Notes: a model not told the origin generated them from the sequence alone. Counted from the stretch's first letter, positions 7,967 through 18,176 are shown. The stretch is 64,000 bases of DNA from Motiliproteus sp041586615 (GCA_041586615.1 JBFGZS010000018.1:1-64000); one strand, 5' to 3'. Program-made: numbers and translations.

Positions 7967-10672
7967 ATGGACGCGTCTCTTAATAAGGCCGGTTCGACCT
8001 GGCATGCCATGGACAGTGCCGACGCTTTTCAGGCGCTGTCATCCACGACGGAAGGGCTTGATTCGCCCGCGGCTCAGGAACGGACTAAAACCTACGGCCC
8101 AAACCGCCTTAAACCCATGCAGAAGCAGGGGGCCTGGGCACGGTTTTTTATTCAGTTTCATAACCTGCTGATCTACGTACTGATGGGGGCCGGTGTGGTG
8201 ACCGCCATACTGGGGCACTGGGTCGATTGCAGCGTTATCTTCGGCGTCGTCGTCGTTAACGCCATTATTGGCTTTATTCAGGAAGGTAAGGCGGAAAAGG
8301 CGCTGGATGCGATCCGGAATATGTTGTCACTTCAGGCCATGGTCAAGCGTGATGGCGTCTTTGTGACCGTCCCTGCCGATCAGTTGGTGCCCGGCGATGT
8401 GGTGTTGCTGCAGTCTGGCGATAAAGTGCCGGCAGATCTACGATTATTTATGGTGCGCGAGCTGCGGATCGATGAAGCCATGCTCACCGGAGAATCGGTG
8501 CCTGTGAACAAGCGCATCGATACCGTCGCCGCGCAGGCCGGTATTGGTGATCGAAAGTGTCTGGCCTACTCCGGCACACTGGTCAGCTATGGCCAGGGCC
8601 AAGGGGTCGTGGTCGCGATTGGCGATCACACCGAGATCGGGCGCATCAGCACGCTGTTGGGCAAGGTGAACACCCTGACCACGCCGTTATTGCGGCAGAT
8701 GGACGTGTTTGCCAAATGGCTGACGCTGGCGATCAGCGTAGTGGCTGCCTCAACCTTCGCCTACGGGGTATTGGTCCAGGACTATTCCATGACCGATATG
8801 TTTCTGGCGGCTGTCGGGCTCGCTGTGGCGGGGATCCCCGAAGGGCTACCCGCCATTATGACCATAACGCTGGCCATTGGCGTTCAGCGTATGGCCAAGA
8901 AGAATGCCATCATTCGCCGTCTGCCGGCCGTCGAAACCTTGGGTTCGGTGACGGTGATCTGTTCGGATAAGACCGGTACCCTGACCCGCAATGAAATGAC
9001 GGTGACCAGTATCGCTACCGACACGGGATTCTATGAGGTGAGTGGCAGTGGTTATGACCCTCACGGTACGTTCCGGCTGGAGGGTCAGGAGGTCTCCCCG
9101 GAATCGTTCCCGTTGTTACAGGAGGTGGCGCAGGCCGCGCTGCTCTGTAATGACGCGACCCTGGCTGAAAAGGAGGGGCGCTGGCAGATTAGTGGCGATC
9201 CGACCGAAGGGGCGTTGGTGACCCTGGCCCTTAAGGCCGGTCTCGAGCATGGGCGTTGTCAAACCCAGAACCCGCGCACCGACGCGATCCCTTTTGAATC
9301 GCAGCATCGCTTTATGGCCAGTCTGCACCATGATCATGCCGGCCACGGGTTTATCTATTTGAAAGGCGCGCCGGAAAAGGTTCTCGATATCTGCCATAAG
9401 CAACGCGCTGAGGGTGACGATAAGCCGATCGACCGCGCCTATTGGGAGCGTCGTATGCACGAGATGGCCAGTCGCGGGCAGCGCTTATTGGCCATTGCCT
9501 GTAAACCCGCAACGCTTGCCCAGCAGAGCCTGACCTTTGACGATGTGACGGACGGGCTGACGCTGCTGGGGGTGGTAGGTATTATCGATCCGCCACGTGA
9601 CGAGGCGACGCAGGCGGTGCGTAGCTGCCAGGCGGCGGGGATTCGCGTCAAGATGATCACCGGTGACCACGCTGTCACGGCGCGGTCCATCGGGGCGCAG
9701 ATGGGGATCGGCGACGGTAGTACGGTGATTACCGGTGCCGAGCTGGAAGGCTTTAGCGAGCAGCAGCTGCAGGAGGCGGTACAGCGCTCGGATATTTTTG
9801 CCCGGGTCTCTCCAGAGCAGAAGTTGCAGCTGGTGACGGCCTTGCAGGCACTGGGCGAAGTCGTTGCCATGACCGGCGACGGCGTGAATGACGCGCCGGC
9901 GTTGAAGCGCGCCGATGTGGGGGTCGCCATGGGACTGAAAGGGACCGAGGTTGCCAAAGAATCGGCCGAGATGGTGTTGGCCGACGATAATTTCGCCTCC
10001 ATCACCCGTGCGGTGGAAGAAGGACGCACCGTTTACGACAACCTGAAAAAATCGATTATATTTGTCTTGCCCACCAACGGGGGCGAGGCGCTGATACTGA
10101 TCGCCGCCATCGTTATGGGACGTATGTTACCGATCACCGCCGCGCAGATTCTGTGGGTGAATATGATCACGGCGGTCACCCTGGCACTGACCCTGGCGTT
10201 TGAACCGTCAGAAAAGAAGGTGATGCAGCGCCCGCCCCGTGACCCTGGTGAGCCGATTTTATCCGGCTTTCTGATCTGGCGGGTCCTATTTGTCTCGGTG
10301 ATTCTGGTGATCGGCACGTTTGGCCTGTTTTTGTGGGAGCGTGATCAGGGGGCGTCTATCGAGCTGGCGCGCACCGTTGCCGTGAATACGCTGGTGATGT
10401 TCGAGATTTTCTACCTGTTCAGCGCCCGGTTTTTGTTGGCGCCCTCGTTGACCTATGCAGGGCTGTTTGGCAACCGCTATGTGCTGTATGCGATCGGGAT
10501 CTTGTTGGTCTTTCAGATGGCCTTTACCTACCTGGGGCCGATGCAGGCACTGTTTGCGACCACCGCGCTGAGTTCGCAAGCCTGGTTGCGTATAGTCGTC
10601 GTCGCCTCATCGGTCTTGTTCCTGGTCGAGATTGAGAAATACCTGATACGGACGTTGCGACGTTCGCAGTGA
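7967..10672 (+). CDS. Cation-transporting P-type ATPase (type II, SERCA/PMA-like)
   Basis: Inner-membrane ATP-driven cation pump of 901 aa. Visible: N-terminal cation-ATPase domain, actuator motif LTGES, M4 with PEGLP, phosphorylation site DKTGTLT (Asp near residue 334), nucleotide-binding region with KGAPE, hinge TGDGVNDAPAL, and six C-terminal membrane helices. M5 keeps the Asn/Glu pair (NGGEA) of Ca2+ pumps, but in M6 the SERCA coordinating Asp (NLVTDGL) is replaced (NMITAVTL). The transported ion is therefore unclear; Ca2+, Mn2+ and monovalent ions are all possible. It is convergent with tamB. Confidence 0.9.
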   Translation: MDASLNKAGSTWHAMDSADAFQALSSTTEGLDSPAAQERTKTYGPNRLKPMQKQGAWARFFIQFHNLLIYVLMGAGVVTAILGHWVDCSVIFGVVVVNAIIGFIQEGKAEKALDAIRNMLSLQAMVKRDGVFVTVPADQLVPGDVVLLQSGDKVPADLRLFMVRELRIDEAMLTGESVPVNKRIDTVAAQAGIGDRKCLAYSGTLVSYGQGQGVVVAIGDHTEIGRISTLLGKVNTLTTPLLRQMDVFAKWLTLAISVVAASTFAYGVLVQDYSMTDMFLAAVGLAVAGIPEGLPAIMTITLAIGVQRMAKKNAIIRRLPAVETLGSVTVICSDKTGTLTRNEMTVTSIATDTGFYEVSGSGYDPHGTFRLEGQEVSPESFPLLQEVAQAALLCNDATLAEKEGRWQISGDPTEGALVTLALKAGLEHGRCQTQNPRTDAIPFESQHRFMASLHHDHAGHGFIYLKGAPEKVLDICHKQRAEGDDKPIDRAYWERRMHEMASRGQRLLAIACKPATLAQQSLTFDDVTDGLTLLGVVGIIDPPRDEATQAVRSCQAAGIRVKMITGDHAVTARSIGAQMGIGDGSTVITGAELEGFSEQQLQEAVQRSDIFARVSPEQKLQLVTALQALGEVVAMTGDGVNDAPALKRADVGVAMGLKGTEVAKESAEMVLADDNFASITRAVEEGRTVYDNLKKSIIFVLPTNGGEALILIAAIVMGRMLPITAAQILWVNMITAVTLALTLAFEPSEKKVMQRPPRDPGEPILSGFLIWRVLFVSVILVIGTFGLFLWERDQGASIELARTVAVNTLVMFEIFYLFSARFLLAPSLTYAGLFGNRYVLYAIGILLVFQMAFTYLGPMQALFATTALSSQAWLRIVVVASSVLFLVEIEKYLIRTLRRSQ

Positions 10673-10674
10673 TT

Positions 10675-10730
10675 GAGCGCAGGGCTTTTTATACGCTCAG
10701 GGCTTTTTCTGCGCTCAGGGCTGTTGCCTC
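10675..10730. repeat. Threefold 17-bp repeat between ATPase and tamB
   Basis: The unit GCTCAGGGCTTTTT (with variants) occurs three times between the convergent stops. GAGCGCAG (10675-10682) and CTGCGCTC (10709-10716) form an inverted repeat around it, so RNA from either side could fold here. The role is probably in termination for the ATPase gene; the repetition looks like slippage. Confidence 0.5.
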
Positions 10731-10800
10731 GCACGGGGCGGTTATATGGCAAGCCCTGTGTGCGCAGCGTAAAGCCGTGCTCGCTGCAGCATGACGGAGA

Positions 10801-13800
10801 TCAGCGTTCAAGGGTGAAGATCAGATCGCCGCCACTGCTTTTTGAGCCGGTTTGTGACTCCAGACTCCAGCGCTTGCTTAGGCGATAGCGCATAAAAAAG
10901 GTGTTGGTCGGCTCCAGCAGCCCCACGCCGTATTTGACATACAGACGTGGCGACAGGTATTTGCCGATAAACAGCGAGGTCTCGTTGACGCTGTCGCCGC
11001 TTTCAAAACCGAGATCATCGAGGGTCAAGGTATCTGAGATCCTTTCGGCAATGTTGTTGCCACCCATCAGTGCCAGGGACGAGGCGGCCTGGAGCAATAA
11101 TGCTTGCTCGGAACGCGGGGCGTTGTCGGCTCCGGGAGGGCGACCAAACATCAGGTAAGAGAGCAGGCTGCTTTCCGGCATTGCGGGCTCAGAGAACAGT
11201 CTGAGACGAGGGGCACGCAGTGTGCCACTAACGCGGGCACCGGCCGTGACCTCCTCGATCTTGCGTGAGATGCGTAGGTCCAGACCCGGATTATCCACGG
11301 GGCCACCGCTGAACAGCAGGCTGCCGCGTTCAATATTCAGATCCTGGCCATACAGGCGGTATTGTCCGGCGGCGACCTGCATGGTCCCGGTGGCCCGGGT
11401 GGCGCGGCGACCGTCATCCTCTAGCAAGATACTGCCCTGCAAACGGCCTTTGAAGCCGAGCGCATCGACCAGGACTTTATCGCCAAGGCTAACCCGCAGC
11501 TTGGCATCAAGACGTTGTTTTTTCTGAAGAGACGCGTCGCCTGGGCCTTGTTCCGGATCGAGAATGACCACATCGGGTGATACGGCGGCGGTGCTGGGTG
11601 GCAGGGGGGGCGGTTTGATCTTCGCTTCGGGAATGAGGACTTCGCCCCGCAGCTGAATCAGCTCTGGACTGATAGACGCTTGTATCGCGGGTGAAACCCA
11701 GACCTTGACTTCATGGGTGGCCACCGCCTGAACCCGCTCGCCCTGCAATGCTATGTTGCCGCTACCTTTGAGTGGGTCGAAACTGCCGTTGAGGGTCAGG
11801 GTACCTTCGCCGGAGCGCAGTGAACCGTTGATCTGCAAGCTGCTGCTACCGGTTTGTTCTTGTAATCTCAGCGCGATGTCGTCTAGTTTGATGCCGAGTG
11901 CCGGTAGCTCGACGCTGCCTTCGGACAGCGTGGCATGGCCGCGTAATTGCGGTGCGTTGGCGTGGCCACTGAGATGCAGTTGAGCGTCCAGGTTACCGGT
12001 GATGGCCTGTAACTGTGGGGTGAACAGCGAGATGAAATTCAGCTCCTTTAGGGTCAGGACCAGATTGCCCTCCAGGTTGGGAGTACGATACAGGTCTTTG
12101 ACGTCGAGCTGGGCTTCGATACCGCCGTCCGGGCGCTGTAGCGGCATGTGCAGGTTGGCACGTAGTGAGTCTCCTTGTCCCACGATATCCAGGGTGATTG
12201 TTGGGCTGAGGATATTGAGATCTTCCTCTTCCAGGCGCAGCTCGGTGCCGTGCAGGCGAGCATGGGCGGTAAAGTTTGGGCGTTGTCCCCTTTCCTGGCT
12301 GAGGTCAGCGACCGTGCTTAATTCGCCGTCAATACGCGTGCCAGGCGGTAACCAGGGTTCCAGGAGCGCGAGGGGCAGCTGTTGCAGCTCAAGTGCCGCC
12401 TGTATGCCGTTGGTCCCCGACCAGCCGCCCTTCAGGCAGAGTTCACCACTGCCCTGGGGCTGGCGCTCCATGCACAAGGAACTCAATTGGGCGGCTTTAT
12501 CACTGGCCTGAATTTCAGCCGGGGCGCGGAGTCGCCAGGGGCCACTGACGCTATTGTCCAGCTCAAGACGCGTTAGCTGGCCCAGCCACTGCGGCGTATT
12601 CCAGCCACCCGACAGAGCCAGTTGCAATTCGACGGGCCCCTGGTTGAGCGCGAGTTCAAGCTGGTGCTGTGCCGGTACTCCCGTGCCGCGCAGGCTTAAG
12701 GATCGCCAGCGTTGTCCGTTCAGGTTGAGGCGGTCGGCGTTCAGGGTCAGGATCGAGCGCTGTTGGCCGCTGAGATCGATAGCCAGTTCGGCGCGCAGCG
12801 CCTCGATCTGCTGGGCCTGGTAGCGCAGTGACTGACCTTCCAGGTTCGCATTGAGTAGCAGGTTGTCTTTATTACCACGCAGGGTTCCTGCGCCGGTTAG
12901 TTTACCTTGGGCATCCGGCAGCAGCTTGGCCAGGGATGGGGCGTTCAGAGCCCAGTCCAGATCCAGCTGGTCAGCCACCGTGCCTCGGGTGTCGAGCTCC
13001 GCGCTTGCGACGTTGAGGTGCAGTCGCTCAATGGTCAGGACGTTGTTCTTTAACTGCACCTTGGCGTTGCCCTTGAGCGGTTCGCCGCGCAGGTTGCCAG
13101 TCAGGGATGCCAGCTCGGCATTGAGCTGCAGGTCGTTCGCTGGCGTGATGCTGCCCGCACTGTGCAGGCGCAGCGCAATCTGGCCGGGCCAGTCGGGCCA
13201 GTGAACACCCGGGTTGATGTCTTGGGTCTTGAGCGTGACGCGCCAATCAGGGCTGGGCGACCAGTTCAGCGCGCCTTCGGCCTCAACCTGGCCTTGCAGG
13301 GTTGTACCATTAAGTGTAAACGCCTTGAGGCCCTGGGCGTTGCCTTGCCCTGTGAGTTGCCATTGGCCAGCGGGGATTATCCCGGCCGCCAAGGCGGCAT
13401 CGAGCCCGAGCCGATATTGCTCCCGGGTACCCGATAGCGTGAAACGGCCATCGGGGCTGCTGTACTCTGGTGAACCGCGCAAGGGGTACGCCAGTGCGTG
13501 CCAATTACCTTTGATAGCCAGTGTCGGTGTGTTTTGCAGGTTGGTCACGTCGCCACTCAGGCGCAGCTGGGTGCGCGTGCCGAGGCGGGCTATCTGTAGC
13601 TGTGCCAGACGCAGACGTTCGGGGGTTAATCGCGCACGCAGGTGCAGCTCACTGTCGCCGATTTCAGGCAGGGGGGCGCGTAAGTTGGCATCGAGTTGAA
13701 GCTGCTCCAGGTTCGCCTCGGCGCTGATGCGTCCGGTGAGGGCGCGCTTTTTAAGTGCCGGTGCCAGTAAGCCGAGATCCGCGTTGATGGTGTCGATGGT

Positions 13801-14604
13801 GACCGTTGCCTGTGGCGCAGCGAGTAGTTGTTTTGCGGTTAGTTGGATACGGGCATCGAGAAGCCCGCTGAGCTGTTGTTGCAGCGTTAGCGCGTCCAGG
13901 GTGCCTGCGAGGGTCCCGCGTCCGTTCAGGGGCGGATAGTCGGGAAGCCTGACCTGCCAGTCGGTGCTGAATGAGAGCGGGATGTTGTCCTGGACGGTCA
14001 GCTGTCCGCTCAGGTTGAGCGCACCCTGGGGCGCGGAAACCTGGAGGCGGTCGATGACCAGTGTCTGCTGCTCGCTATGTACTTGCAGCCCAATACGGTC
14101 AATGAGCAGCGGCGGCGCGGCGTTGCCGTCGGCTGCGGGGGTGATCAGGGATAATGACTGAATCGCTAGCGCATCGACACGCAGGGCAATGGGCAGGGTC
14201 ACGTCCGGCAGGCGAATCGGGAACGGCGATGAACGGCTGGGGGGCGCCGGTTCCGAGGCGGGCAGGCTGAGCGCTGGCTGTTCAACCTCCAGGGCGAGAA
14301 TATGCAGGGTGCCGTTGATCAGCTCCGCCGGGGCCCAGGCCAGGTGAAAGCGTTTGAGGGACAGTGTCTGCGCGGCCTGCTGATAGTGGATATCCTGCAA
14401 GGTCAGTCGGTCGAACAGGGTGCCGTCCACCAAACCGACCTTTAGCTCTCCGGGTGCCCGTTGTTCCGCCCAGCGTACCAGCTGTTGCAGTCCCTGGGTC
14501 GTGCTGCCCAGATAAATCACACTGCCGCTTATCACGACCACCACGAATAGCGTGGCCAGGAGTAATCCGACGCCCAGCTGTTTGAACGCCGCGCGCCAGA
14601 TCAT
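10801..14604 (-). CDS. tamB: Translocation and assembly module subunit TamB
   Basis: 1267 aa, an AsmA-like lipid-transport bridge anchored in the inner membrane by one N-terminal helix (about 10-33, LLLATLFVVVVISGSVIY). A very long beta-rich periplasmic body of repeating short strands follows, then the conserved C-terminal DUF490 domain with LMFGRPPGAD, a stretch of small residues and a beta-rich end (YVKYGVGLLEP, RYRLSKRW). It works with TamA in outer-membrane protein insertion and phospholipid transport to the outer membrane. Its start overlaps the tamA stop by four bases (ATGA), so the two are translationally coupled. Confidence 0.95.
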   Translation of the reverse strand: MIWRAAFKQLGVGLLLATLFVVVVISGSVIYLGSTTQGLQQLVRWAEQRAPGELKVGLVDGTLFDRLTLQDIHYQQAAQTLSLKRFHLAWAPAELINGTLHILALEVEQPALSLPASEPAPPSRSSPFPIRLPDVTLPIALRVDALAIQSLSLITPAADGNAAPPLLIDRIGLQVHSEQQTLVIDRLQVSAPQGALNLSGQLTVQDNIPLSFSTDWQVRLPDYPPLNGRGTLAGTLDALTLQQQLSGLLDARIQLTAKQLLAAPQATVTIDTINADLGLLAPALKKRALTGRISAEANLEQLQLDANLRAPLPEIGDSELHLRARLTPERLRLAQLQIARLGTRTQLRLSGDVTNLQNTPTLAIKGNWHALAYPLRGSPEYSSPDGRFTLSGTREQYRLGLDAALAAGIIPAGQWQLTGQGNAQGLKAFTLNGTTLQGQVEAEGALNWSPSPDWRVTLKTQDINPGVHWPDWPGQIALRLHSAGSITPANDLQLNAELASLTGNLRGEPLKGNAKVQLKNNVLTIERLHLNVASAELDTRGTVADQLDLDWALNAPSLAKLLPDAQGKLTGAGTLRGNKDNLLLNANLEGQSLRYQAQQIEALRAELAIDLSGQQRSILTLNADRLNLNGQRWRSLSLRGTGVPAQHQLELALNQGPVELQLALSGGWNTPQWLGQLTRLELDNSVSGPWRLRAPAEIQASDKAAQLSSLCMERQPQGSGELCLKGGWSGTNGIQAALELQQLPLALLEPWLPPGTRIDGELSTVADLSQERGQRPNFTAHARLHGTELRLEEEDLNILSPTITLDIVGQGDSLRANLHMPLQRPDGGIEAQLDVKDLYRTPNLEGNLVLTLKELNFISLFTPQLQAITGNLDAQLHLSGHANAPQLRGHATLSEGSVELPALGIKLDDIALRLQEQTGSSSLQINGSLRSGEGTLTLNGSFDPLKGSGNIALQGERVQAVATHEVKVWVSPAIQASISPELIQLRGEVLIPEAKIKPPPLPPSTAAVSPDVVILDPEQGPGDASLQKKQRLDAKLRVSLGDKVLVDALGFKGRLQGSILLEDDGRRATRATGTMQVAAGQYRLYGQDLNIERGSLLFSGGPVDNPGLDLRISRKIEEVTAGARVSGTLRAPRLRLFSEPAMPESSLLSYLMFGRPPGADNAPRSEQALLLQAASSLALMGGNNIAERISDTLTLDDLGFESGDSVNETSLFIGKYLSPRLYVKYGVGLLEPTNTFFMRYRLSKRWSLESQTGSKSSGGDLIFTLER

Positions 14605-16367
14605 AGATCCGGTCCCAGGCTGAAATGCAGGCGGAGCCCCTTCTTGTTGTTGTCGAGCGGCGCGGCGATATCGAGACGGATCGGACCAATGGGCGAGAAC
14701 CAGCGTGCACCGACGCCCACACCGTTATGCAGGTTGATATGATGGTTTTCAAATGCGCTGCCACTGTCTACAAATGCGGCCATGCCCCACTTTTCTCCCA
14801 GCCGGTAATCGATCTCGATGCTGCCCGTCAGCAGATAAGGACCGCCGATCACGGCATTATTCTGATCCCTTGGCCCCAGGCTCTGGTAGGCGTAGCCCCT
14901 GACGCTGGCGTCACCACCGGCAAAATAACGCAGCGTGGCAGGAAGCTTGTCGAAATGGTCGACAACGGTGACGCCCGCTTCGCCGCGTCCCAGTAAGCGA
15001 ATTTTAGGTGACAAACTGTGCACCCGCTTCGCGCTGAGGCTGGCCTGCACCACGTTGGTATCCGAGAGCAGGCGGTCACTGGCCCCCAGCAGCTGGAATG
15101 ACAGCCGGTGGCCGGAGCGAACATCCAGACGATTTTTAGTGGTAACGCGATTGAAACTGATGCGTGGGATCAAGAATTCGCTGCGTTGCTCCTGGCTGGA
15201 AAAGGTGAATGTTTCCTGCTGCCAGTCCAGGGCCAGTATACGCTGCCAGCGCCCCTGTTGCTGCTGCCAGGTGATACCCAGTGAGCGGTTAAGTGCATCG
15301 ATGCTGTCGGAGTTTTCGTCGGTCACCCCAAGGCGGACGGCGTAGCGGTCCTGTTGCGGTTTATGACCGGGGATGGCGTATTCTGCCGTGAAACTGCGCC
15401 GGATCTGTGATACCAGAAGCTGGTTGTTGAACTGATGGCCGCGTTTATTGACCCAGCGGCGGGTCATACCCAGCTTGGCGCGGGGGCCGGTATCGGTACC
15501 GTAGCCGAAGCCGGTTCGGTAGCGGGTACGCTTATGGGCATCCAGGGTGATGTCGATCGGCACCTCGGTCTCTTGCGCGTGCTCCCAGAGTGGTCTGACT
15601 TCGACACGTTGGAAATAATCGCTGTCGATCAGGGCGGTTTGCAAATCGAGTAAGAGACTGCTTTGCAGCGGCTCCCCCCGTTTAAAGGGGACATAGCGTA
15701 ACAGAAAATCCTGGTTAAGCGGGGTGTCTGAAAACCGGATATCACCGATATGAAAGCGTGGACCACTGTTAAAATGCAGGGCGATATTGGCCTGATAGCG
15801 GGACAGGTCGACCTCGACACGCCGCTGGACCAGCGTGGCCTGGTAGTAACCGCGTTCGGCTGCCAACGAGTTCAGTTGTTGTTTTAAGTTTTCATAATCG
15901 CGGTGCAAAAAAGGAGCCGCCACCCGTAGCGGTGTTTTCTTGAGCAGCGCGATAAAGGACGCGTCCGCAGAGGCTTCGCCTAATAGTTGAATATCAGCCT
16001 GGCCAATGGGGAGCGGGGGCCCGGGGTCTATCTGGTAGCGCGCCTCCCAACCTGGTGCGGTCTCGATGAGCTGGGCTTTGATCACCGGGCGATAGAAGCC
16101 GAAGGGTTGCAAGGCTTTGCGGATCTCGGCCACCGCTTTGTTATGCAGATAGCGCAGGCGCGTGCGGCTGGTGACGGCTTTTTCGTGTAGGGGCTGGACG
16201 CTGAGCAGGGCGCGAATATTGACTTCCAACTCGCGACTGGCCCCTTCGATAATAACCTTGAGCGGACCTTCGTTATTGGCCTGGAGGGTGCTGCTAATCA
16301 GTAGCAGTACCCACAGCAAAGGGATACGCCAGCCTCGGCATTGTTGATAGGGCCTCAGATACCGCAT
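14601..16367 (-). CDS. tamA: Outer-membrane assembly factor TamA
   Basis: 588 aa Omp85-family protein. It has a signal peptide (IPLLWVLLLISSTLQA), three POTRA domains in the first about 260 residues, and a C-terminal 16-strand barrel with the L6-type VRGY motif (DASVRGYAYQSLGP) and a terminal beta-signal (LRLHFSLGPDL). It acts in the outer membrane with TamB. A 26-codon hydrophobic frame ends two bases before its ATG. Confidence 0.95.
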   Translation of the reverse strand: MRYLRPYQQCRGWRIPLLWVLLLISSTLQANNEGPLKVIIEGASRELEVNIRALLSVQPLHEKAVTSRTRLRYLHNKAVAEIRKALQPFGFYRPVIKAQLIETAPGWEARYQIDPGPPLPIGQADIQLLGEASADASFIALLKKTPLRVAAPFLHRDYENLKQQLNSLAAERGYYQATLVQRRVEVDLSRYQANIALHFNSGPRFHIGDIRFSDTPLNQDFLLRYVPFKRGEPLQSSLLLDLQTALIDSDYFQRVEVRPLWEHAQETEVPIDITLDAHKRTRYRTGFGYGTDTGPRAKLGMTRRWVNKRGHQFNNQLLVSQIRRSFTAEYAIPGHKPQQDRYAVRLGVTDENSDSIDALNRSLGITWQQQQGRWQRILALDWQQETFTFSSQEQRSEFLIPRISFNRVTTKNRLDVRSGHRLSFQLLGASDRLLSDTNVVQASLSAKRVHSLSPKIRLLGRGEAGVTVVDHFDKLPATLRYFAGGDASVRGYAYQSLGPRDQNNAVIGGPYLLTGSIEIDYRLGEKWGMAAFVDSGSAFENHHINLHNGVGVGARWFSPIGPIRLDIAAPLDNNKKGLRLHFSLGPDL

Positions 16368-16369
16368 CG

Positions 16370-16450
16370 TCAGAGCGCAACTGGGCGGGCGGCGGCCCAG
16401 CCCAGGATAAAACCGATCAGGGCCAGCATGGATAAGGTATCTAAAGCCAT
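16370..16450 (-). CDS. Possible small hydrophobic peptide just upstream of tamA
   Basis: An ATG at 16450 opens a 26-residue frame (MALDTLSMLALIGF, then ILGWAAARPVAL) that is almost entirely a membrane helix and stops two bases before tamA. Only a weak GCAGG ribosome-binding site precedes it. It could be a translated leader or a chance frame. It matches no family I know, and the confidence is low. Confidence 0.25.
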   Translation of the reverse strand: MALDTLSMLALIGFILGWAAARPVAL

Positions 16451-16796
16451 AACATTAACGCCTGCTCGTTGGTTGAAGCATTTGGTTCTGCGCGTGAATG
16501 ACGCCGACCCACGGTGCAATGGGGTCATGCCGGCAAATGGGTTCGCATTGCCGGGTGGGAGATCGTGCCCGCAAAGACTTTTACCCGTGACTACGCTAAA
16601 AAACAATAGCTCAGGTTGGACCGCCTGTGTTTTCTTAATCCTAGCAAACGCTATTTCGCGCCGGTGACGCAAACCGTTATGACGGTTTTCTTCTTCCGTG
16701 CTGCCGTTTTGTCTTCCATGCCGCCGTTCATGCTGTGGCTGAGGCCCCTGAGTCTCCGGGTTCTGCTGATCGGGCGGTCTGTCGGGCTTTGCCGGG
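16451..16796. other. Gap between tamA leader and pepQ
   Basis: About 345 bp with no gene I can support. It should hold the tamBA promoter. Imperfect repeats of the type GCCGTTTT / GCCGCCGTT occur around 16680-16735. No strong terminator for pepQ (which runs toward here) was found. Confidence 0.4.
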
Positions 16797-18176
16797 TTAA
16801 CCCTGAAAGGCTTCCCGGGTCAGGTTTTCCGTTTTATCTTCGTGCAGGACGATGTTGTCTTCGATACGGATACCGCCGTACTTGCGCAGGTTATCGATCG
16901 CCTGCCAATTTACCCTGACCGGGCTGCGCCGGAGCTTTTCGAGCATGCTGGGGATAAAGTAGAGCCCCGGTTCAATGGTGACAACCATGCCGGCTTCCAG
17001 CGGTCGTGTAAGACGCAGGAAGGGGTGAGCCGCGGGTGGTGGCAGCGGTGTCCCGGCGGCATCGGATTGCAGGCCGCCGACGTCGTGTACCTGAAGCCCC
17101 AGTAAGTGGCCGAGACCGTGTGGATAAAAGAGGCGGGTAATACCGTTGTCCACCAGCGATTCGGCCGATGCACGGACCAGATCAAAGCGGTGCAGCAGTT
17201 CGCCGATGGTCAGGTGCATCGACTGGTGAAGGTCGACAAACGAGCTGCCGGGTCGAATCCTGTCAATCAGCGCCAGCTGGGCGGCGTCGAGCGCCAGGAT
17301 AAGGTCGCCGAACAGGCCGGGCTGAGCGGCATAGGTGCGGGTAATATCGGCGGCATAGCCGTGACAATCGGCGCCGGCGTCGATGAGAAAACCATGGCGG
17401 GTTTCTGGTGCCTGGCGATCACGTTGCTGGTAGTGCAGCACGGCCCCATGCTCATTCAGGGCGATGATATTCCCGTAGGGTAACTCGCTCTCGCCGTGTT
17501 GCGTGGCGGCCAGATAGACCTGTTGGATAGCAAATTCAGAGTCGCCGTTGCGAAAGGCGCGTTCGGCGGCTCGATGGCCAAGTACGGCCCGCTGATTGGC
17601 TTGGCGGATACAGGCTATCTCATAGTCGCTCTTGATAGCGCGCTGCCAGCTCAGTGCGTGCAGTAATGCTGGAGGATTAACCGCGTCGATTCCCCAGTGT
17701 TGCGCCAGGTCGGCCTCTTCACCGATGAAGGCGAGATGTTGGCGTTTGGGCAGCAAGGTACCGATCTGCGCCAGGTGGCTAATGTCGACAATATCGAAAC
17801 AGTCGGTCCAGCTTCCGCGCGGGGTGCCGGCGGGCAGGTGCCAGAAATCATCCGGATTAAAATAATACAGCACCGGTCGCTGGCCGGGACGGATTAACAG
17901 CGCGCCGTTAGCGTGGCGCGGCAGGGGCAACCAGGCGTTAAAGTGCGGGTTGGCAACAAAGGGAAAATCGTGATCGTCGAGAAAACGCCGCCGGGGCCTG
18001 CCGCTGAAGATCAGTACGCCATCCAGGGATTGCTCGGTGAGCAGGGCATGGGTGTTGGCCATTAGCCGGGTGACATGCTGATGATACGTTTGATCGAGGC
18101 TCACGGGTTCTGCGTCTCCATAGCGTGGCATTCGGTGGCAGGCGGCGGGGTGATACGCGTTAATCTTAGCAGTCAC
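16797..18176 (-). CDS. pepQ: Xaa-Pro dipeptidase PepQ
   Basis: Cytosolic M24 metallopeptidase cleaving dipeptides with C-terminal proline. The sequence follows the E. coli PepQ pattern closely: HSG-like start region with FLDDHDFPF, PYGNIIALNEHGAVLHY, metal ligands in LIDAGADCHGYAADITRTYA (two Asp), HGLGHLLGLQVHDVGG (His), TIEPGLYFI (Glu) and GGIRIEDNI (Glu). The ORF gives 459 aa, slightly longer than the usual about 440; translation may start at an internal Met (residue 16). The start overlaps the stop of the DUF3549 gene by four bases. Confidence 0.93.
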   Translation of the reverse strand: MTAKINAYHPAACHRMPRYGDAEPVSLDQTYHQHVTRLMANTHALLTEQSLDGVLIFSGRPRRRFLDDHDFPFVANPHFNAWLPLPRHANGALLIRPGQRPVLYYFNPDDFWHLPAGTPRGSWTDCFDIVDISHLAQIGTLLPKRQHLAFIGEEADLAQHWGIDAVNPPALLHALSWQRAIKSDYEIACIRQANQRAVLGHRAAERAFRNGDSEFAIQQVYLAATQHGESELPYGNIIALNEHGAVLHYQQRDRQAPETRHGFLIDAGADCHGYAADITRTYAAQPGLFGDLILALDAAQLALIDRIRPGSSFVDLHQSMHLTIGELLHRFDLVRASAESLVDNGITRLFYPHGLGHLLGLQVHDVGGLQSDAAGTPLPPPAAHPFLRLTRPLEAGMVVTIEPGLYFIPSMLEKLRRSPVRVNWQAIDNLRKYGGIRIEDNIVLHEDKTENLTREAFQG

